Assembly: GCA_009789175.1 (NCBI GenBank)
Contig: CP046867.1
Location: forward strand, 62,001-126,000
Length of the DNA: 64,000 bases
Source of the DNA: Salinibaculum litoreum
GTDB lineage: Archaea; Halobacteriota; Halobacteria; Halobacteriales; Haloarculaceae
Reading direction: 5' to 3'
Below the pieces are notes generated by a model. The model saw only the letters and a program-made list of their open reading frames with translations, was not told where the DNA came from and did no database searches. Each line of letters begins with the position of its first letter. The first letter of the stretch is position 1. Positions 54,341-63,813 of the stretch are shown here, one piece after another. Both the position numbers and the translations under genes were made by a program.

Positions 54341-55441
54341 ATGGACGACCACAAACCCGATGCGGATCGGGGGGACGCGAGACACGGTGAGTTCCCGGAC
54401 CTCTATGAGAAAATTAAATTATTACCGGTCACGGTTGAAGCGGTTTCGTTCGAGGGAAAGCATATCGAGACGGAAGACAGGACATTCGAGCGAACCATCA
54501 TTCGTATTCGCGGGGAAGGCGTAACCGGATACGGGGAAGACGTCACCCGGTCCATAGAGGCTCACGAGCGTCTTCGCGAGGACGAACTGCATCTTCCGAC
54601 CGGTGACTGGACGATTGGAACGTTTTCGGACGCTCTCGATGCCAGTTCGGGTCTTTCGGCACGGACTCTGTCCAGAGAGACTCCCGAATATTTGCGCTGG
54701 GCGATTGAGAGTGCAGTTCTAGATCTGGCACTCAAACAGTCAGAGCGTACGCTGGCATCGGTACTTGACCGTACGTACGAGCCGATGGCATTCGTAGTCA
54801 GTTTGCAGCTCGGAGATCCACCCCACATCCGCCCCGTGAACCGGCTCCTCAACGCGAATTCAAATATTGAGTTCAAGATCGATGTCCCCGACACACCTAG
54901 CGACGGGTTACTCTCGGCACTATCGGATACTGGCGCGGTTCGAATTCTGGACCTGAAAGCACAGTACGATTCGGACGTTGGGGCTCCCGCCGATCCGGAC
55001 CTCTACCGGCGGTTGTTCGAGACGTTCCCGAATGCACTCATCGAAGACCCGGCCGTCACGGATACGACACAACACGTGCTCGAAGAATATTCTGACCGAG
55101 TTTCCTGGGACGCTCCGATAACGTGCGTCGAACGCATCCAGAACCTCCCGTGGGAACCAACTGCTCTGAACATCAAACCGTGTCGATCTGGCACAATCGA
55201 ATCCCTCTGTCGCATTCTCGAATATGGCTTGCAACATGAGGTCGAACTCTATGGAGGCGGAATGTTCGAACTCGACGCTGGCCGAGCCCACTCACAGGCA
55301 ATCGCCTCCCTGTTTTATCCGGACAGGCCAAGCGACCTCGCACCACCAGCGTATCACACGTACCGAGCCGACAAATCCTATCCCTCAAGTCCGTTGGAGC
55401 CACCAGCCAAACCGACCGGAATCGGGTGGTATTCCAGGTGA
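54341..55441 (+). CDS. Enolase-superfamily (muconate lactonizing/mandelate racemase-like) enzyme
   Basis: From the ATG at 54341 (MDDHKPDADRGDARHGEFPD) the protein is 366 residues. It has an N-terminal capping domain (TVEAVSFEGKHIETEDRTFE, VTGYGEDVTRSIEAHERL). A barrel follows with NSNIEFKIDVPDT (Lys), RILDLKAQYDSDVG (Asp, Lys), NALIEDPAVTD (Glu) and LNIKPCRSG (Lys). The metal-binding acids of the barrel are partly present, so activity is plausible but unproven. Haloarchaea carry this as an unassigned enolase-like protein. Confidence 0.8.
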   Translation: MDDHKPDADRGDARHGEFPDLYEKIKLLPVTVEAVSFEGKHIETEDRTFERTIIRIRGEGVTGYGEDVTRSIEAHERLREDELHLPTGDWTIGTFSDALDASSGLSARTLSRETPEYLRWAIESAVLDLALKQSERTLASVLDRTYEPMAFVVSLQLGDPPHIRPVNRLLNANSNIEFKIDVPDTPSDGLLSALSDTGAVRILDLKAQYDSDVGAPADPDLYRRLFETFPNALIEDPAVTDTTQHVLEEYSDRVSWDAPITCVERIQNLPWEPTALNIKPCRSGTIESLCRILEYGLQHEVELYGGGMFELDAGRAHSQAIASLFYPDRPSDLAPPAYHTYRADKSYPSSPLEPPAKPTGIGWYSR

Positions 55442-55710
55442 GTCCGATTATCCTACTCCTCGAGAGATTCGGTTCCAGAGCCGGTTTTAAGACGCAAGTA
55501 ATCTCAGAGACGACGCTCCATTACGGACTTTACAAACTCTCGAGACCAGAAATACATCGCGATTATTGACCAAGACGATGTCACCGGCGAGGTGAGTAAC
55601 ATCGGCGTCAAATACGATCCGGTGAATCCATCAGGTTACGAGGGGTTCCACCAGTTGGAAATTCAGATTTTAACAGCGCTGCAAGGGCCGACGAGACTAA
55701 TCGGTACCCT
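55442..55710 (+). pseudogene. Possible fragment of an unidentified gene
   Basis: A frame without a start (about 55530-55690) reads FTNSRDQKYIAIIDQDDVTG, EVSNIGVKYDPVNPSGYEGF and HQLEIQILTALQGPTR. It looks like real protein but is open only between stops and has no 5' end. The rest of this gap holds no gene. Confidence 0.3.
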
Positions 55711-55906
55711 TCAGACCTGCTTATATTCGCGTCTGAAGCCACGGAACTCCGTGCGGTGAGCCTCTTCGTCGCTCAGAATCGTGACTGCAAGATCTTCAGT
55801 AACTGGATCGTCGGCGTCAGTCGCGGCTGTAATGAGGTCGCGATACATCTGGATGGCTCTGTTGAAATCCTCGGAGAGTTACACGTTCGCCCGGTAGTCT
55901 GACCGG

Positions 55907-56728
55907 ATGCAGGCCCTCCCAAAGTCGCAGTTACTTCGGTTCGTTGAGCAGGCGTATCACTTGTCACGGCGAGCTGTTGCTCGCAACTCCTCGAAGTTCT
56001 CGAAACGGCGATACACACGCCATCAACACATTGTCCTGCTCTGCCTCAAGGTGCGGAAGAATACGACGTACCGGACGCTTCTTGACGAGCTTATCGAGAT
56101 GCCCCGGATTCGGAGTGCCATCGGTCTGACGGAACTCCCCTCTCCATCAACGTTGTGTAAAGCGTTCAACCGACTCGACATGGCGGTTTGGCGTGTCCTG
56201 CTCAACCTCTCGGCCACGCTCCTCCCAACAGACGGTGTCGTTGGGATTGATGCCTCCGGTTTTGACCGTAGTCACGCCTCGAAGCACTACACGAAGCGAG
56301 CGAAGCTGACGATTCAGCAGTTGAAAGTCACGCTTCTCGTAGACACAAGGTCGAACGCGATTCTCGACGTACACGTAACGACGACACGAAAACACGACTC
56401 GAAGATCGCGCCGTCGCTCATTAGGCGGAATATCAGTAGTGTAGCGGTTCTCCTTGGCGACAAAGGATATGATGATCAGAAGATTCGCGCGTTATCCCGT
56501 GAGGCTGGTGTTCGTCCGCTCATCAAGCACCGCGAGTTCTCGTCTCTTCACAAAGCGTGGAATGCTCGGTTGGATGCCGATCTCTACGGTCAGCGTAGTC
56601 AAAACGAGACGGTAAACTCTCGCCTCAAACGCAAGTACGGTGCATTCGTCCGCTCACGCCACTGGTGGAAGCAGTTCCGTGAACTCGTAGTCGGCTGTCT
56701 CACTCACAACATCGACAAGACACTCTGA
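55907..56728 (+). CDS. IS5-family ISH1-type transposase
   Basis: The 273-residue DDE transposase has a first Asp in GVVGIDASGFDRSHASKHYT, a second in LLGDKGYDDQKIRALSREAG, and Glu in YGQRSQNETVNSRLKRKYGA. An N-terminal DNA-binding helical region has LSRRAVARNSSKFSKRRYTR. It cuts and joins the 17-bp ends at 55855 and 57094. It is the intact relative of the remnant at 389-1163. Confidence 0.92.
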   Translation: MQALPKSQLLRFVEQAYHLSRRAVARNSSKFSKRRYTRHQHIVLLCLKVRKNTTYRTLLDELIEMPRIRSAIGLTELPSPSTLCKAFNRLDMAVWRVLLNLSATLLPTDGVVGIDASGFDRSHASKHYTKRAKLTIQQLKVTLLVDTRSNAILDVHVTTTRKHDSKIAPSLIRRNISSVAVLLGDKGYDDQKIRALSREAGVRPLIKHREFSSLHKAWNARLDADLYGQRSQNETVNSRLKRKYGAFVRSRHWWKQFRELVVGCLTHNIDKTL

Positions 56729-56792
56729 ACGTTAGATATAGATGAGTTATCTACCACTCGTTATTCCGGACTCGCAAAATTCGAGTGCTGAC

Positions 56793-56984
56793 TTACTTTC
56801 CGGTGAACGACTGTACGCCGAAGTAAAGGCCGGTTAACGCGACCGCAGTGAAGTACACGAACACTAAGCTGAGTGGGTCAAGTTCTCCACGACTGGTGAG
56901 CCACAAGACCACAAGTACAGTGAATATGACACCAGCTTCTTTACCTAACGTGAGTTCCCGAACTGGAAGTGACTGGAGGGCCAT
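56793..56984 (-). CDS. Two-TM small protein inside the IS, possible passenger
   Basis: The 63-residue protein begins MALQSLPVRELTLGKEAGVI and has two hydrophobic helices (IFTVLVVLWLTS and LVFVYFTAVALTGLYFGV). It lies between the transposase and the right end of the IS, in the opposite direction. Codon use looks coding. IS5 elements normally carry only the transposase, so this may be a passenger or a host gene fragment captured by the IS. Confidence 0.55.
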   Translation of the reverse strand: MALQSLPVRELTLGKEAGVIFTVLVVLWLTSRGELDPLSLVFVYFTAVALTGLYFGVQSFTGK

Positions 56985-57385
56985 ACGGTGATGGATGTCC
57001 TGACATTTGATAAAACTTTCAACTACATTCGCACACCTACCTAACGGCTATTCCATCGGGACAAATGTTGGAACGATAGGATTTCAACAGAGCCATCTGG
57101 ATGGCATCCTCTTCGGCATGCAAGACACCGTCAATGACCGACACGACGTCGGTGCTGTCCTCCGGAGGCTGAAGACTCTCCTGCCGAACTTCGAAATCGG
57201 CGGATGCGGGTGGGCGCTCGTCGAGTTGTTTGAGGCGGTTGCCCAACACTTGAGCGTGATTCAATTCCTCCTGAACGTCTGCCTCAAGGCTCTGTTTTAC
57301 CTCCTCCGCGCTGACTCCGTCGAGGACGATGGATTTCGTCACTATACGCCCGCTAGAGGAGCTCGGTAACTCTCTCATCTGTCAT

Positions 57386-57863
57386 ACATCGAATATACGG
57401 TCCATATCCGTTTATAGCTGTGGATGGTGCATGTTTTCTAAATAATTGAGGGCTAGATCACCAAACGAGACCCGCCAATCGCCAATCGAGGGTATGCTGA
57501 CTACGTTCCGTCGAATCTGGACATTCTCTCCTTCGGTAAGTCACTCAGGAACTTGTGGATGTCAACACGAACGACCAGATGTTGCCTTTAGTGCCGAAGC
57601 GTTTTGCTTATACGAATGAACGTGGAGTCCGACTTCGAGTGGGTCAGTCACCTATGGAGTCCCCGTCAACGCATTAAGTATTATATTATTGATAATGATC
57701 GAAACGTAACCGTAACCTGTGCTGCTTAGTTCAGAGAGTTTTGACAGCGGAACTAGTTGTGACAAATGGAAGCCATGATTGCCGCAGGGCTGGCCGGGGT
57801 GGTCTGGTAATTACTGATGAGCTAGACTATCCCCACCCCCACGATTACAAGTCCTTATGATGT
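57386..57863. promoter_or_regulatory. Intergenic region upstream of nitric oxide reductase
   Basis: No gene is seen. An AT-rich stretch (57675-57700, ttaagtattatattattgataa) and a following 150 bp before norZ are likely to hold its promoter and operator. I cannot name a specific site. Confidence 0.4.
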
Positions 57864-57875
57864 ATGTGGTTTTCC

Positions 57876-60179
57876 ATGCAAATCACGAGACGAACCATCG
57901 CAAAGGCCCTGATCACGGTCTTCGTGTTTAATCTGATCGTGATGGGCGGGGGAGCGATTTATTCCGCGCAGGAGGTCCCCCCAATTCCCCAAGAGGTTGT
58001 CGGTCCCGATGGCGAAACCGTCGCCACGCAGTCGGAAGTCCAAGCTGGGAAGATCGCGTTCCAGAAAAATAGTCTGATGAACCACGGGTCGATTCTCGGC
58101 AACGGCGCGTACTACGGCGTCGACTACACCGCCGATACACTCGACCTGAAAGTTGAGCATATGCGGGACTTCTACGCTCAGGAACGGTATGATACGCCGT
58201 ATTCGGACCTAGAGTCGGCCGATCAGGGGAGTGTCGATCGACTCGTCCAAGACGATCTCGACGAACAGTTCGAGGAGGGTGCGGAGACGGTCGAGTACTC
58301 TGCCGCGGAGGTATACGCCCACGAACAGATCCGCGAGGAGTACGTCCAACGATACCACGAGGGTGCCCTTGAGCGGGGCGTCGCCGCCGACTTCATCGGC
58401 TCCGAAGAGGAAGCCCGTCAGTTCGCCGATTTCGCCCTCTGGACCGCGTGGATCTCTCACACCGATCGACCGGGAGGCGATACGAGCTTCACGAACGAAT
58501 GGCCCTATAACCCCGCAGCGGGTAACACACCGACTGGCGCGACGATGATCTGGAGCGTCATCAGTATGGTGCTCCTCGTTGGTGCCGTCGGCATCGGCGT
58601 CTTTCTCTACAAGTCCGTTGAACTCCCGGAACCGAAGGTCAAAGGTATCGAGATCCCGCCGCCAGACGAAATCAATCTGACACCCAGCCAACGAGCAGCC
58701 ACCCGATTCATCCCACTCGCAGGTTTATTATTCACCTTACAGGTCTTCTTAGGCGGGCTTCTCGCACACTACTACATCGAACGCCACGCGTTCTTCGGAA
58801 TCGAGGAGGTGTTCGGCATCCACATCGTCGAGGTATTCCCGTTCGCGCTCGCCAAGACGTTCCACCTCGACCTCGGCATCCTCTGGATTGCGGCCCTGTG
58901 GCTCGGTGCGGGTCTATTCCTCCCACCTCTCCTCACCAACCACGAACCTGACCGGCAACGGACCTTCATTCACGTCCTACTTGGAGCACTTATTGTCGTT
59001 GCAGTCGGGGGCCTCGCCGGTGTCTGGCTCGGATCCCAAGGCTACATTGACGGCGAACTCTGGTGGATCATCGGCAACGAAGGGCTCGAATATCTCGAAG
59101 TCGGTCGGCTCTGGCAAGTCGGTCTGCTCGTCGGATTCGTGTTATGGACCGGCCTTGTGTACCGCGGGTTCAAACCGATGCTCGAACGTGAATCTCGCTT
59201 CGGACTCGCGCATATGATCATCTACGCTGGCGGATCCATCGGCCTCCTCTTCACTGCAGGGATGTTCTACACGCCGGAGACGAACATCGTGATGACGGAG
59301 TTCTGGCGGTGGTGGGTCGTCCACATGTGGGTTGAGGGCGCCTTCGAATTCTTCATCGTCGCTGTCATCGGACTCACGCTCGTCTCGATGGGGCTCCTCA
59401 GGAAGCGCTCGGCAGAGAAAGCCGTCGCGTTCCAAGCCCTGTTCGTGATGGGATCGGGTGTCATCGGCGCGTCGCATCACTACTGGTGGATCGGACAACC
59501 CGACATGTGGCTCCCGTTGGGGACGATCTTCTCGACGCTGGAGCTCATACCCCTCATCCTCATCCTGTTCGAGGCGATGGGCCAGTATCGAGCGCTCGCG
59601 ACCAGCGACGAGACGTTCCCGTACACGCTCCCGTTTATGTTCATCATCGCGAGTGGCTTCTGGAACTTCGTGGGCGCCGGCGTGCTTGGGTTCTTCATCA
59701 ACCTCCCGATCGTCAACTACTACGAACACGGCACGTATCTCACCGTCGGACACGCCCACGCCGCGATGTTCGGCGCGTTCGGCCTCCTCGCACTCGGGAT
59801 GGCCACGTACATGCTCCGCATTTCGACGGTGCCGTCCAAGTGGACGGAAGGCCGCCTTCGGTGGGCATTCTGGCTCTGGAATATCGGCCTGGCCGTCATG
59901 GTGTTCGTCTCGGTACTCCCGGTCGGGTTCCTTCAGCTCGAGACGGCGTTCACGCAGACCTACGGTGCCGCTCGGAGTCTCGCCTTCTACAACAGCGATA
60001 TCATCCAACTCCTGTTCTGGGCGCGTCTCCCGGGTGATACTCTCATCATCATCGGGACACTCGTGTTCGCCTACGATATGGTGAAAAAGCGGTTCACGCT
60101 CCGGGATGTCTCGGACCCCGCGGAGACCCTGGGGGAGGAAACTATTCCCAACCGGGTGATGGCAGAAGACGACGACTGA
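57876..60179 (+). CDS. norZ: Quinol-dependent nitric oxide reductase (qNOR)
   Basis: From the ATG at 57876 (MQITRRTIAKALITVFVFNL; an ATG at 57864 is also possible) the protein is 767 residues. An N-terminal TM helix precedes a long extracellular domain (about 40-205), then about 12 more TM helices. The heme/Fe ligands include ELIPLI..., VVHMWVEGAFEFFIV, GASHHYWWIG and GHAHAAMFGAFG. It reduces 2 NO to N2O with electrons from quinol, for detoxification or denitrification. No accessory Nor genes are nearby. Confidence 0.95.
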   Translation: MQITRRTIAKALITVFVFNLIVMGGGAIYSAQEVPPIPQEVVGPDGETVATQSEVQAGKIAFQKNSLMNHGSILGNGAYYGVDYTADTLDLKVEHMRDFYAQERYDTPYSDLESADQGSVDRLVQDDLDEQFEEGAETVEYSAAEVYAHEQIREEYVQRYHEGALERGVAADFIGSEEEARQFADFALWTAWISHTDRPGGDTSFTNEWPYNPAAGNTPTGATMIWSVISMVLLVGAVGIGVFLYKSVELPEPKVKGIEIPPPDEINLTPSQRAATRFIPLAGLLFTLQVFLGGLLAHYYIERHAFFGIEEVFGIHIVEVFPFALAKTFHLDLGILWIAALWLGAGLFLPPLLTNHEPDRQRTFIHVLLGALIVVAVGGLAGVWLGSQGYIDGELWWIIGNEGLEYLEVGRLWQVGLLVGFVLWTGLVYRGFKPMLERESRFGLAHMIIYAGGSIGLLFTAGMFYTPETNIVMTEFWRWWVVHMWVEGAFEFFIVAVIGLTLVSMGLLRKRSAEKAVAFQALFVMGSGVIGASHHYWWIGQPDMWLPLGTIFSTLELIPLILILFEAMGQYRALATSDETFPYTLPFMFIIASGFWNFVGAGVLGFFINLPIVNYYEHGTYLTVGHAHAAMFGAFGLLALGMATYMLRISTVPSKWTEGRLRWAFWLWNIGLAVMVFVSVLPVGFLQLETAFTQTYGAARSLAFYNSDIIQLLFWARLPGDTLIIIGTLVFAYDMVKKRFTLRDVSDPAETLGEETIPNRVMAEDDD

Positions 60180-60237
60180 CGGCCGTCCGCAGCGTCAATT
60201 CCAGGACGCTAATCTTCGATCCGGAATCCTAGCTCCG

Positions 60238-60747
60238 TTGCCCGAGGTAGTGGCTATCGCCACTGCTGAGCCGCTTTCTTTGCTTACGATTGCCGGTGAG
60301 CGCGGACGAACGCTCGTCGCAGAACGGTCAACAGGCCCGACCAACGAGGAACTCCAGGATCTTGTCGACCAGGGCCAGCTGCGTCGCGTCGAGGCCGGCG
60401 AGACGACGCGCTACCAGCCGGACTACACGCGACTGCTCTTCGAGGAGATCCGGACGCTCATCAAGGAAAACACGCGCGAGGAGTTGCGCAATGAATTGGC
60501 TGCGATCACCGAGGAGATCGAGGAGTGGCAGGCCACCTACAACGTCGAGACGTGGGAGGACCTCGAACAGTCGCTTGCCGACGGCGACCTCACAAGTGAC
60601 GAGCTTCGTGACCGCCGTGACGTAATTTCGCGGTGGGAGGAGAATCTACAAGCCCGCCGGCTCATCAAGCACGCGCTGGCACTCTACTCGGATGTCGAAG
60701 CCGCTCGCGAACAGATGACTGACTACAGCAGTTCCCGGCGGCGGTAG
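60238..60747 (+). pseudogene. DUF7342-like regulator, 5' end apparently missing
   Basis: The frame from a TTG at 60238 shows the later part of a haloarchaeal wHTH regulator: LVDQGQLRRVEAGETTRYQP, EEIRTLIKENTREELRNELA and RRLIKHALALYSDVEAAREQ. The expected first half of the wHTH (about 60 residues) is absent and replaced by ATAEPLSLLTIAGERGRTLV-type sequence with no good start. The C-terminal helical domain is intact, so it is a truncated gene or a misread start. Confidence 0.6.
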
Positions 60748-60819
60748 AGCCGATTGCTGGAATACCGATATCGCTCCACTGGCCGGCGTACCTGGTAGAA
60801 CCCCAGCTCAGAGATGGTC

Positions 60820-60957
60820 CTACTCAGTCGCGAGTTCGTCGTAGATTTCCTCGTGCTCGTCAAGGTCTTGGTGGCCGAGGAACCGGATGAGATATTGCCG
60901 TGCCTCCTCGGGGGACATCTCATCGGGAATCTCGGGTTGCTCGCTTTCAGCGGCCAT
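60820..60957 (-). CDS. Small Doc partner (probable antitoxin)
   Basis: From the ATG at 60957 it reads MAAESEQPEIPDEMSPEEAR, QYLIRFLGHQDLDEHEEIYD and ELATE, 45 residues, acidic and helical. It starts 2 bp after the doc stop, so it is co-transcribed with doc. A small acidic gene directly linked to a Fic/Doc toxin is likely to be the antitoxin, though the usual order is antitoxin first. Confidence 0.6.
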   Translation of the reverse strand: MAAESEQPEIPDEMSPEEARQYLIRFLGHQDLDEHEEIYDELATE

Positions 60958-60959
60958 CC

Positions 60960-61503
60960 TTACTCCTCCCTATGGGGGTCGTCGTCATAATCGTTCGGTT
61001 CGTGGGATTCCTGATCGACCGTGTCGTGGTCCGCCGGTAGCTGGTCTGTGCCTTCAATTCGTGTTAGCCACAGGTTGATAGTCGCTTCGTACTCCGGGGC
61101 AAGCGGCTCTGTGTGCGCTCGCAGATACTCGATCACGTCGTCTTCATCGACACTGCCCTCATCTGTCGCGAGCGCCTTCAGAATCTCTTTGACCTCCCGA
61201 TCGTAGTCAAAGCGGCGGCCATTCAGCGCGTAGAAAATTCGGGTCGACATGAGCGCCGTTCGCTTGTTGCCATCGACGAATGGATGATTCGCCGCAATGA
61301 GCCGCAACAGCTGAAATGCCTTCTCGTGGAGCGACTCGGGAACCTGACCGAAATGGCCTTCCTGAATATGTTCAACGGTGTATTCAATATCGCCTGGCGA
61401 GGCGACACCAGCGGTTGTCTCCGCATTTTACTCCACGATCAACTCATGGATGTCACGGATATCAGCAGCCGATAGATAGCTGATCGACTCCGACTCCCCG
61501 TCC
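60960..61503 (-). pseudogene. doc: Doc/Fic-type toxin with an in-frame stop
   Basis: It starts at the ATG at about 61503 (MDGESESISYLSAADIRDIH). The active site is intact: HPFVDGNKRTALM, the Fic/Doc HxFx(D/N)GNKR motif that phosphorylates EF-Tu/EF1A in Doc. But a TAA interrupts after HELIVE, and the same frame continues NAETTAGVASPGDIEYTVEH. The rest (from a TTG near 61307) could still be made. The stop likely disarms the toxin. Confidence 0.85.
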
Positions 61504-61533
61504 ATTGTTGATATTTTCCGATACAACTCTTAA

Positions 61534-62519
61534 CTACCTACTGCTTTGTGCACGTATCTCTCGTGACGCTGAAGTGGCACAATCTGCTCGCTGTACGTTG
61601 TCGAACTGCTGCAGAACGTCGCAGTGATTTCGAATCGTCGTTGTCGAAACGTTCGCCACGTCCGCGGCCTCCGATTGCGTCAGCCAGCGCCCCTCCTCGC
61701 GACCAGCCTTGTAGAGGCAGGCCGCAGCGAACCCAGCCGGATGGACGCCCGTCGTGACGCCGCGCTTCTCGGCCTGCTCTGCGAGCGTCCGGGCTCGCTG
61801 TCGGACCTCGTCCGGACACTCGAGGTCCGAGGCAAGTCGCGGCACGAACATGCTGGGGGAGACGGGCTCGGCAGGGAGGCCCAGCTCTTCGTTCAGCGTT
61901 TTGTACGCGTTCGTGACCCCTGACTCCGTGACGCGGGCCATCTCGCTGACCTCGCCTACCAACCGCGATAGGCCGTTACACCGGCAGGCCCCGTAGACGC
62001 TGGCCGCGGCGATGGCTTCGATGGATCTTCCTCGGAGCAGATCCTCATTCTGGGCGCTCCGGAAGAGCTGACACGCCTGGTCACGGACCGAATCGGAGAG
62101 TTCGAGAGCACTCGCCAACCGGCGCACTTCGCCTAGCCCGTGGGCGAGATTCCGTTCCGCTTTCGACCGCCAGCGACCACGTGTCTGCTCACGTCGCATC
62201 CGCGCGAGTCGCCGTCGCTTCTCTCCGAGAGTTGGTTCCCCTTCGCATCGGTGCCGCGACCGATTTCCGTTGACAGGCCGCGATCGTGGCGGGCGGCAGT
62301 GAGTGGGGCGCCCGTTCGTTCGCACTCCTCGTCGTCGTACGCCCGCCATTCCGGCCCGTGATCGATACGCTGTTCGTCGATGACTAGGCCACAGTCCTCG
62401 CAGACCGTTTCGACCGCGTTCGTGGTGACCCGTCCGTCGCACTCGGGACACTGGTTCGCACTCGATTCCGTTCGGACGTCTTCGTCGACTCCGCTCTCGT
62501 AGATGTCTCTGGTTGCCAT
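61534..62519 (-). pseudogene. tfb: Frameshifted transcription factor TFB
   Basis: From the ATG at 62519 the first frame has the zinc ribbon ([38 protein letters not shown]) and the B-finger ([20 protein letters not shown]). A one-base loss near 62227 (a G in a GG run) shifts the frame. The second frame has both cyclin folds (GEVRRLASALELSDSVRDQA to RWLTQSEAADVANVSTTTIR). It is complete except for that base, so it may be functional if the shift is an assembly error. Confidence 0.85.
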
Positions 62520-62869
62520 GGTATCGTACCGTATTAGCGGGAAACTCATCCTCGAGACGAGCCCCTCACCCGTTATGGGGCTAACAAACTCTGCGTTTTC
62601 GAAGATCGGCACCATCCAACTGGACCTCTTGTCTGTTGAGGAGAATTAGCCGCACGAATGCTTGGCCGTCTCATACCGTTCAGGTCCCCATAGCTAGGTC
62701 GAACTGAGAACAGTGGGCGCGACCTGATATAAGTCTCATCAATAATGGACGGTCAGCCGAGATTGGAAGTCTTAATAATACAGTCGCAGTATATTATTAG
62801 TAATTAGCTAAAAATTTCGTATATTTCTCAGTCAGTTTAATAATCACGGCGTAACGAGTTCCCGATAGC
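62520..62869. promoter_or_regulatory. Divergent region between tfb and the CDF gene
   Basis: No gene is present. The part near the CDF gene is AT-rich (62775-62850, attattagtaattagctaaaaa), which fits a strong archaeal promoter. No clear operator is seen. Confidence 0.4.
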
Positions 62870-63811
62870 ATGAGTGATTACGAGTCCGGCCACGTCCACG
62901 ACGGTTCGCACGACGAGCATAGCCACGGACATGGTGGCTTGTCCACGAGCAGTCGGAAGCTAGCCGCCGTCTCCGTCATCAACCTCCTCGGATTCCTCGC
63001 CGAACTCGCCGGCGGTCTGCTCTTCGGATCGGTCGCGCTGCTCAGTGACGCCTTCCACATGCTGTTTGATGCGCTCGCCTACGTGATGGCGTTCGCCGCC
63101 GCGCACGTGGCCGACCACTACGGCGACGGCGACGAGTGGTCGTATGGCCTTCACCGAATGGAACCCTTTGCGGCCTTTCTCAACGGCGTCCTGCTGTTGC
63201 CGATGGTTGGATTCATCCTTTGGGAGTCCTACCAGCGGTTCCTCAACCCCATCGAGATTGGAACGGGACCGACGTTGGTGATTGCGTTCGGTGGGCTACT
63301 CGTCAATATCGGCTCAGTGTATGTCCTGCAGGGCGGTGAGATGAGTCTCAACGAGCGCGGGGCGTTCTACCACCTGCTCGGCGACGCCGGCGGCTCGGTG
63401 GCAGTCATCGTCTCGACGGTCGCCATCGAGGTGACCGGCATCCGAATCGTCGATCCCATCACGGCTGCTCTCATTGCAGTCGTGGTGACGTGGTCGGCCC
63501 TGAAGGTGCTGCGCGGGAGCGGAGCCATCTTCTTCCACCGGACGCCGTTCGACACCGACGAAATCCGAACGCATCTCCTCGGTGTTGAGGGCGTCGAGGC
63601 TGTCGACGACCTGCACGCCTGGCAGATCTGCAGCCAGATTACCGTGGTCACCACGCACGTCGAAACCGCCGTGGACACGATGGCGGAGGCCGAGGACGTG
63701 ACACAGCGCGTCCACGAGGAACTCGCCCACCATGGCGTCGATCACGCCACCGTTGAACTCTATCCCAGCTACGGCGACCGCGACACACACCTGAATAATC
63801 ACGCCCACTAA
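62870..63811 (+). CDS. CDF-family metal cation efflux protein (ZitB/CzcD-like)
   Basis: The 313-residue protein has a His-rich N-terminus (HVHDGSHDEHSHGHGG) and six TM helices. The metal site is in SDAFHMLFDALAY (Asp, His, Asp pattern) and YHLLGDAGGSVAVI (HxxxD). A C-terminal CDF domain follows (EGVEAVDDLHAWQICSQITV). It exports Zn, Co, Cd or similar in exchange for protons. The last residues are again His-rich (THLNNHAH). Confidence 0.93.
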   Translation: MSDYESGHVHDGSHDEHSHGHGGLSTSSRKLAAVSVINLLGFLAELAGGLLFGSVALLSDAFHMLFDALAYVMAFAAAHVADHYGDGDEWSYGLHRMEPFAAFLNGVLLLPMVGFILWESYQRFLNPIEIGTGPTLVIAFGGLLVNIGSVYVLQGGEMSLNERGAFYHLLGDAGGSVAVIVSTVAIEVTGIRIVDPITAALIAVVVTWSALKVLRGSGAIFFHRTPFDTDEIRTHLLGVEGVEAVDDLHAWQICSQITVVTTHVETAVDTMAEAEDVTQRVHEELAHHGVDHATVELYPSYGDRDTHLNNHAH

Positions 63812-63813
63812 TT

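Larger units (their letters stand above)
55855..57094 (+). mobile_element. Complete 1,240-bp IS (IS5/ISH1-type) with TIRs and target duplication
   Basis: Perfect 17-bp terminal inverted repeats ggctctgttgaaatcct (55855-55871) and its complement (57078-57094) bound the element. The direct duplication atctggat flanks it at 55847-55854 and 57095-57102 (8 bp, as in ISH1). It holds an intact transposase and, convergent to it, a 63-residue membrane protein frame. Decayed transposases of the same group lie at 389 and 10128. Confidence 0.93.
55711..57385 (-). pseudogene. Ferritin-like di-iron protein gene split by an IS
   Basis: The N-terminal part (57385 to 57095) reads SIVLDGVSAEEVKQSLEADV, QEELNHAQVLGNRLKQLDER and STDVVSVIDGVLHAEEDAI. 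The C-terminal part (55854 to 55711) reads MYRDLITAATDADDPVTEDL, AVTILSDEEAHRTEFRGFRR. Together they form a ferritin-like protein with ExxH-type iron ligands (EELNHA, EEAHRT). The 1,240-bp IS between them caused an 8-bp target duplication. Near the 5' end there is also a stop (VTELL*RAYSDEI) and a small deletion with frameshift before SIVLDG, so the gene was already dead or decayed afterwards. Confidence 0.87.

Noticed and set aside
58209..60008. Minus-strand frames of 160-288 residues over the nitric oxide reductase
   Set aside because: Low-complexity, Arg/Glu-rich shadows of an unmistakable qNOR.
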